DNA from: Chloroflexota bacterium
Lineage (GTDB): Bacteria; Chloroflexota; Anaerolineae; J102
DNA length: 9,102 bases
NCBI GenBank assembly: GCA_024276255.1
Contig: JAJRXO010000125.1
Location: 1-9,102, forward strand
Direction: 5' to 3'
The translations under genes were made by a program, and so were the position numbers. Under the pieces are notes generated by a model. The model searched no databases and had not been told where the DNA came from. It worked only from the letters and a program-made list of their open reading frames with translations. Positions 5,645 to 9,102 of the stretch are shown in pieces; positions within the stretch are counted from its first letter, which is position 1; each line of letters starts with the position of its first letter.

Positions 5645-6127
5645 CGTTTCGGGCAAAAGCTGTATCACATACGACTCAGGAACCTGCACCGCTACCACCC
5701 GGCCCTTGACGCAAACTTCGCCCTCGGCGGACAGGGTGATGTCGACTACGACCTTGCGGCCTTTGACTTCGGCAATGCGACCGCGCAACTCCAGCTCGGG
5801 CCCCAACGGCGTGGGCTTGAGAAAATCAACGTGCAGGGATGCGGTGAGGAAACGTCGCGGGGGCTCGCTGTCCATGGATCGACCTTCGGCCCGGTAGGCC
5901 GCGGCCGCGGCCGAGCCGGTGCCATGACAATCGATCAGCGAAGCCAGCAGGCCGCCATACACGTAGCCGGGAATGGCGATATGGTAGGGGGCGGGCGTGA
6001 AATGGGCTACGGTTTCGTCACCATCCCAATAACTCTGCAGGCGATGCCCATGTTCATTCAAGCGTCCACAACCGTAACAATAGCTGAGATGGTCGGGATA
6101 GTAATCCTGAAAGGCTTTTTGGCTCAT
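5642..6127 (-). CDS. PaaI-like hotdog-fold acyl-CoA thioesterase family protein
   Basis: This 161-residue cytosolic protein is of the hotdog thioesterase superfamily. It has the N-terminal CYGCGRLNEHG motif (17-27) found in a PaaI/YbgC-like subgroup. The hotdog helix region is GYVYGGLLASLIDCHGTGSA (53-72), with D66 in the position usually occupied by the catalytic acid in PaaI-type enzymes. The strands LTASLHVDFLKPTPLG (94-109), ELELRGRIAEVKGRKVVVDI (111-130) and GEVCVKGRVVAVQVP (136-150) complete the fold. Expected activity is hydrolysis of an acyl-CoA thioester; the substrate cannot be read from sequence. The start is supported by AGGAG at 6134-6138, six bases before the ATG. It follows trmD by 54 nt on the same strand. 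The paired cysteines C17/C20 are not a heme-binding site, since no CH follows. Confidence 0.85.
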   Translation of the reverse strand: MSQKAFQDYYPDHLSYCYGCGRLNEHGHRLQSYWDGDETVAHFTPAPYHIAIPGYVYGGLLASLIDCHGTGSAAAAAYRAEGRSMDSEPPRRFLTASLHVDFLKPTPLGPELELRGRIAEVKGRKVVVDITLSAEGEVCVKGRVVAVQVPESYVIQLLPET

Positions 6128-6181
6128 GATGCGCTCCTGTGGTTGGACGATGTGCGCAGATCAAACTGCTGTGACGAGATA

Positions 6182-6937
6182 TCAGGTATCGTTGGAATCG
6201 TGAGCAAAGGGACCGGTATAGCCCTGGCTGCGCAGCCAGGCGCGCTCTTCGGCGCTGAGGGAGGCGGTGGCCAACAGATCGGGCCGGCGTTCCAGGGTGC
6301 GCTGCAATGATTGGCGTCGTCGCCAGGCAGCAACCTGGGCATGATGCCCCGACCGCAAGATAGCAGGCACTTCCCAACCGCGAAAAACAAGCGGCCGCGT
6401 GTAGTGGGGGCCTTCGAGCAAAGCGGTGGCATGAGAATCCTCGGCTGCGGCGAGCTCATGGCCCAGTGCGCCCGGCAACAGGCGCACCACGGCATCAACG
6501 ATCACCATGGCAGCCAGCTCGCCTCCCGAAAGCACATAATCACCGATCGATATCTCATCGGTGACCAGATGTTGGCGCACGCGCTCGTCAACGCCCTCGT
6601 AGCGACCACAGACAAACATCAATCGCTCGTGGGCAGCCAGTTCGGCCACGACCTGCTGGTCGAGCACCCTGCCTTGCGGGCTGAGCAGGATGACAGGGCA
6701 AGGATCGTCCCCGCGGATCGCCTCCACAGCCGCAAAAATAGGTTCCGGTTTCATTATCATGCCACCGCCCCCGCCGTACGGGGTGTCGTCGGTCATCTGG
6801 TGTTTGTCGGTGGCCCAGTCGCGGATATTGTGCGTATGAATCTCCACCAGACCCCGCTCGATGGCCCGCTTGATGATACTGGCCCCAAATGGACCGGAAA
6901 ACATCTCCGGAAAAATGGAGAAGATATCGATGCGCAT
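6182..6937 (-). CDS. trmD: tRNA (guanine37-N1)-methyltransferase TrmD
   Basis: This SPOUT-class, knotted methyltransferase makes m1G37 in tRNAs reading CNN codons, preventing +1 frameshifts, with S-adenosylmethionine as donor. With the ATG at 6937 the protein has 251 residues and begins MRIDIFSIFPEMF, the standard TrmD N-terminus. Signature segments are DDTPYGGGGGMIM (50-62), ILLSPQGR (83-90), CGRYEGVDERV (110-120), EISIGDYVLSGGELA (128-142) and RLLPGALG (152-159). EDSH (166-169) holds the likely catalytic D167, and LLEGPHYTRP (173-182) follows. The frame can be extended four codons upstream to a GTG at 6949, but that would sit directly on the ribosome binding site (GGGAG, 6949-6953), so the ATG is preferred. 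It follows the HAD gene by five bases. The usual neighbours rpsP, rimM and rplS are absent here. Confidence 0.96.
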   Translation of the reverse strand: MRIDIFSIFPEMFSGPFGASIIKRAIERGLVEIHTHNIRDWATDKHQMTDDTPYGGGGGMIMKPEPIFAAVEAIRGDDPCPVILLSPQGRVLDQQVVAELAAHERLMFVCGRYEGVDERVRQHLVTDEISIGDYVLSGGELAAMVIVDAVVRLLPGALGHELAAAEDSHATALLEGPHYTRPLVFRGWEVPAILRSGHHAQVAAWRRRQSLQRTLERRPDLLATASLSAEERAWLRSQGYTGPFAHDSNDT

Positions 6938-6942
6938 GGCGT

Positions 6943-7677
6943 TCAACACTCCCTGATCATGCGCGGCAGACGACCATCCAGCACGGGCAGGATCTCGGGC
7001 AACGCTTCCACCCGTACACAGTTAACGTCGGTAAACACCCGGCGTTCATCGATCAACACGGCATCGATGCCGGCCGCGGTTGCGCCCACGATGTCGGCGA
7101 AATAATTATCGCCAATGTACACCACTTCATCGGCAGCGATATCGCCCCCACGTTGCAGGGCATGATGAAAGATCTCTGGCGAAGGTTTCCACACGCCCAC
7201 TTCACCGGCTGCCAGGGTGAAATCAAAGAACGAGTCAATGCCCAGCTCCTCCAGCACCTCATCAAAACTATAGCTGCGGTTGCTTAACACGCCCAGGCGT
7301 ACGCCACATTCCTGCAGGGTGGAAAGCGTCTCGATAGTGCCATGCACGAGGCGCGATCGCGGCTGATAATGCTCACGGACGAGGGCGCCAAAACGCTCCA
7401 CCTCATCAGGCTGCGGTGGATGCCCGGCTTGCGTCATCAGGCGGGCGATAAAGCGTGACCACACCTGATCAGAGCCGTAGGTTTCGATGTCCGACACCAG
7501 TTCCGGGCTTTGCGCCCAGTACTGATGCACCCAGCGCTCAGTCAATCGCCACTGAAAACCGTCGACATGAATGCCCATATCGAGCAAGAATGTATGCAGG
7601 GCATCCATGAAATGCGGCTCAGATTCCCGCAACGTCCCATCAAGATCAAAAAGTACAACGCGATAAGTAGAAGCCAT
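6943..7677 (-). CDS. HAD-superfamily hydrolase (phosphatase-like)
   Basis: This 244-residue cytosolic HAD-family hydrolase has a helical cap of the phosphoglycolate-phosphatase/beta-phosphoglucomutase type. Motif I DLDGT is at 11-15 (nucleophile D11, acid D13), motif II LSN at 131-133, motif III lysine K164 in VWKPSP, and motif IV YIGDNYFADIVGA (187-199) with D190 and D195. All catalytic residues are present, so it should be active; the substrate is unknown. Homologues can be phosphoglycolate or nucleotide phosphatases. The ATG at 7677 gives the usual short N-terminus before motif I and has a -35/-10 pair ending six bases upstream. A longer form from a TTG at 7743, with GAGGG seven bases upstream, would add 22 residues not typical of the family and is less likely. 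Its stop is five bases before the trmD ATG, indicating an operon. Confidence 0.88.
   Translation of the reverse strand: MASTYRVVLFDLDGTLRESEPHFMDALHTFLLDMGIHVDGFQWRLTERWVHQYWAQSPELVSDIETYGSDQVWSRFIARLMTQAGHPPQPDEVERFGALVREHYQPRSRLVHGTIETLSTLQECGVRLGVLSNRSYSFDEVLEELGIDSFFDFTLAAGEVGVWKPSPEIFHHALQRGGDIAADEVVYIGDNYFADIVGATAAGIDAVLIDERRVFTDVNCVRVEALPEILPVLDGRLPRMIREC
6949..6953 (-). promoter_or_regulatory. Ribosome binding site deciding the trmD start
   Basis: GGGAG on the minus strand lies 11 bases before the ATG at 6937. It directly abuts or overlaps the alternative GTG at 6949, so it can serve only the downstream ATG. The spacing is a little long, and the element lies within the end of the HAD gene. 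Confidence 0.5.
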
Positions 7678-7683
7678 GGTCGA

Positions 7684-7713
7684 TTTGTAAGGAATGGAGA
7701 GGTGGTTTCTCAA
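7684..7713 (-). promoter_or_regulatory. Promoter of the HAD-trmD-thioesterase operon
   Basis: The minus strand carries TTGAGA (7713-7708, five of six to the -35 consensus), an 18-base spacer, and TACAAA (7689-7684, four of six to the -10 consensus). The -10 ends six bases before the ATG at 7677, so transcription would start at or next to the ATG. No Shine-Dalgarno lies before that ATG, in line with a leaderless message. The -10 match is moderate. Confidence 0.4.
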
Positions 7714-7783
7714 CATCATAGCGGACAGCGGACGCTTAGCCAAATTCAGGCCCTCGCAGATAGCCGATTCTGCCAGGAGGCGT

Positions 7784-7789
7784 TACAAT
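7784..7789 (+). promoter_or_regulatory. Possible -10 box for the CapA-like gene
   Basis: TACAAT matches the -10 consensus at five of six positions and would give a leader of about 70 nt. No convincing -35 or TGn extension is present, so this is only a candidate. Confidence 0.2.
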
Positions 7790-7850
7790 TGACTTCCACC
7801 CCCTAACGATCCCAGGCCCAAAAACCTCTGGCAAGCGCTTCATCCTCCCC

Positions 7851-7854
7851 GGAG
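7851..7854 (+). promoter_or_regulatory. Ribosome binding site of the CapA-like gene
   Basis: GGAG lies 11 bases before the ATG at 7866, a longer than average spacing that resembles that of trmD. It supports this ATG, which is also the one that gives a proper lipoprotein signal peptide. Confidence 0.45.
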
Positions 7855-7865
7855 CTTTCACATTT

Positions 7866-9102
7866 ATGTCGATTCGTGTGCAAATTCGGATGCTCGGCAT
7901 CCCCCTGTTTATCGTGCTGACGCTTTTAACCGCCTGTAACAACAAGGAACCGACGCCGACGCCCTCCTCTTCCCCCACTTCCTCCCCCATCCTGTCCCCC
8001 ACCGCTGGACTGCCGACGCCGGTTGCTCTCTCCCCCACGCCCCTGCCGACGTCCACGCCTCTGCCCCCCACCCCCACGCCGGCCCCGATCACCCTTGCCA
8101 TACCGCCATTGCCTGCAGCATGGCAAAAAGCGCTGGAAACGCAATTACAGCAGACGCCCATCCTCGACGACGGTCGTCCCCTGCGCCTGGACCCTGCCGG
8201 CAGCAATCAATTGCAGTGGCAGGTGCTGTCGTCGGCCACGGGCACGGTGCTGGCCCAACGTTTTTATGCGCTGGCGGCTCCTTTTGCCACCGTACGCGAT
8301 GGCCTGACAACAGAAGAATTCAGGGCCTGGTGGCAGGGAAAGGCCAAACACAGGGTGTGGCTGCAGGCCGACGAAGCTGCCCTGTTGGCTGCGGTTTGGG
8401 GTCAGCCTGTGGCCGCCCGCATCACGGAGTCCGCTCCCAGCGCCGCCCAGCTCGCGGACGCCAAAAGCTGGACGCTGCTGCCATTCGATGCCCTGGACCC
8501 CTCGTACAAGGTGCTGCAAATCGATGAACAGAGCGTCCTCAGCAACCAGTTGCAACCCTCGCGTTATCCCCTGGCCCTGGCGCTGACCCTGCAGGGCCCG
8601 GATGCCGCCCTCCTGCAGCCGTGGCTGACGCCGGTGCTGCAACCGGCCAGCAATCGCGACGCCTCGCGTCTGACGCAGCTGATCATGACCGGGGTCACTG
8701 CCATGTCGCGCGGCACAGCCGAAAAAATGGAGGAAAAGGGCTATCTGTACCCGGCGCTTGTGATCTCGGACACGCTGGCGGCCGCGGATATCACCCATGT
8801 CAGCAACGAAGTGCCCTTCATCGAGGGATGCAAGGTGAACAACACCTATATGAACCTGGTGTTATGCAGCGATACCCCTTACTGGCAGGCGCTGGAAGCC
8901 ATCGGCACCGACATCGTGGGTTTGAGCGGCAATCATGTCAACGACTTCGGCCGCAAAGGCACCCGCGAGTCGCTGGGATTCTACAGGAAAAACAACATCC
9001 CCATTTATGGCAGCGGCCTCAACGAAAAGGAGGCCTGCGCGCCCCTGCTGTGGGAAGATCACGGCAACCGCTTTGCATTCCTGGCCGCACTGGCCTGGTG
9101 GC
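7866..9102 (+). CDS. CapA-family lipoprotein with N-terminal binding-protein-like domain (partial, 3' end outside window)
   Basis: The open frame runs 412 codons to the window edge. Residues 1-24 form a lipoprotein signal peptide with lipobox LLTAC (C24). Residues about 28-76 are a Pro/Thr/Ser linker. A middle domain (about 80-268) resembles a periplasmic substrate-binding fold (FYALAAPFATVRDGLTTEEF, 133-152; WTLLPFDALDP, 202-212). From about residue 269 a CapA (PF09587-like) metallophosphatase-related domain begins: IMTGVTAMSRG (273-283), ITHVSNEVPF (309-318), TDIVGLSGNHVNDFG (348-362, with H357 and D360), then YGSGLNEKEACAP. The family motif GDxMLGR reads GVTAMSR, so the first metal-binding Asp is replaced. 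CapA proteins act in poly-gamma-glutamate or cell-surface polymer biology; here the substrate is unknown. It is likely anchored outside the membrane, and is divergently transcribed from the HAD operon. Confidence 0.85.
   Translation, partial: MSIRVQIRMLGIPLFIVLTLLTACNNKEPTPTPSSSPTSSPILSPTAGLPTPVALSPTPLPTSTPLPPTPTPAPITLAIPPLPAAWQKALETQLQQTPILDDGRPLRLDPAGSNQLQWQVLSSATGTVLAQRFYALAAPFATVRDGLTTEEFRAWWQGKAKHRVWLQADEAALLAAVWGQPVAARITESAPSAAQLADAKSWTLLPFDALDPSYKVLQIDEQSVLSNQLQPSRYPLALALTLQGPDAALLQPWLTPVLQPASNRDASRLTQLIMTGVTAMSRGTAEKMEEKGYLYPALVISDTLAAADITHVSNEVPFIEGCKVNNTYMNLVLCSDTPYWQALEAIGTDIVGLSGNHVNDFGRKGTRESLGFYRKNNIPIYGSGLNEKEACAPLLWEDHGNRFAFLAALAWW
7947..8090 (+). repeat. Low-complexity Pro/Thr/Ser linker coding segment
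   Basis: A C-rich coding stretch of about 48 codons, dominated by CCC/CCG and ACG/ACC, encodes runs such as EPTPTPS and PPTPTPAP directly after the lipidated cysteine. It is a flexible tether holding the folded domains away from the membrane. The bias also creates long antisense open frames here that are not genes. Confidence 0.75.

Larger units (their letters stand above)
7678..7865. other. Divergent intergenic region between the HAD operon and the CapA-like gene
   Basis: These 188 bases separate two divergent genes and should contain both promoters. The minus-strand promoter is listed separately. On the plus strand a lone -10-like TACAAT (7784-7789) has no matching -35; a TTGACT (7789-7794) has no -10 downstream. 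Nothing else is recognisable. Confidence 0.5.

Noticed and set aside
6068..6079. CYGC motif in the thioesterase as a possible heme or metal site
   Set aside because: The CxxC is followed by Gly, not His, and this motif is usual in a PaaI-like subgroup; there is no heme link.
6311..7105. Plus-strand open frame antisense to trmD and the HAD gene
   Set aside because: It lies opposite the unmistakable TrmD motifs and has no recognisable features.
7789..7794. TTGACT as a -35 box for the CapA-like gene
   Set aside because: No -10-like hexamer is found 16-18 bases downstream.
7736..8206. Minus-strand Gly/Val-rich open frame
   Set aside because: It is the antisense of the Pro/Thr linker of the CapA-like lipoprotein; the low-complexity protein is a composition artefact.

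Overview
The window is a chromosomal stretch, roughly 55-60% GC by eye, most likely from a member of the Chloroflexota (Anaerolineae-like). That assignment is inference. It rests on three things: the style of the c-type cytochrome biogenesis (Ccm, system I) cluster, a CapA-family lipoprotein of a kind I associate with that phylum, and GC-rich palindromic intergenic repeats. No rRNA, tRNA, transposase, phage gene or CRISPR array is visible.

Region 1 (1-4549, all minus strand) is a ccm operon read right to left: ccmE, a 602-residue di-heme cytochrome c / beta-domain / membrane-anchor protein, ccmA, ccmB, ccmC. A strong ribosome binding site at the left edge shows that the operon continues outside the window. 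The cytochrome gene, ccmA and ccmB are translationally coupled (TGATG and ATGA overlaps). CcmA and CcmB form the ABC transporter, CcmC presents heme, and CcmE is the heme chaperone. The unusual points are that CcmE carries Cys instead of the usual heme-binding His (CxxxY), and that a large multidomain cytochrome sits inside the biogenesis operon.

Region 2 (4550-5260) has no credible gene. It holds an AT-rich segment with a possible minus-strand extended -10 element, then a cluster of palindromes: a 19-bp imperfect inverted repeat, followed by two GC hairpins of the same design with centres 39 nt apart.

Region 3 (5261-7677, minus strand) runs HAD hydrolase, trmD (tRNA m1G37 methyltransferase), a hotdog thioesterase, and a DUF2007-type small protein. 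The first three look like one operon. The DUF2007 gene appears to have its own extended -10 promoter built into the stop codon of the thioesterase gene. Promoter spacing suggests that both the HAD and DUF2007 mRNAs may be leaderless.

Region 4 (7866-end, plus strand) is a divergent lipoprotein gene, open at the right edge. It encodes a lipobox, a Pro/Thr linker, a substrate-binding-like domain and a CapA-type metallophosphatase-like domain whose first metal-binding motif is altered. I see no wholly new multi-gene system. The best leads are the CxxxY CcmE with its embedded cytochrome, the paired hairpin repeats, and the leaderless-type promoters.
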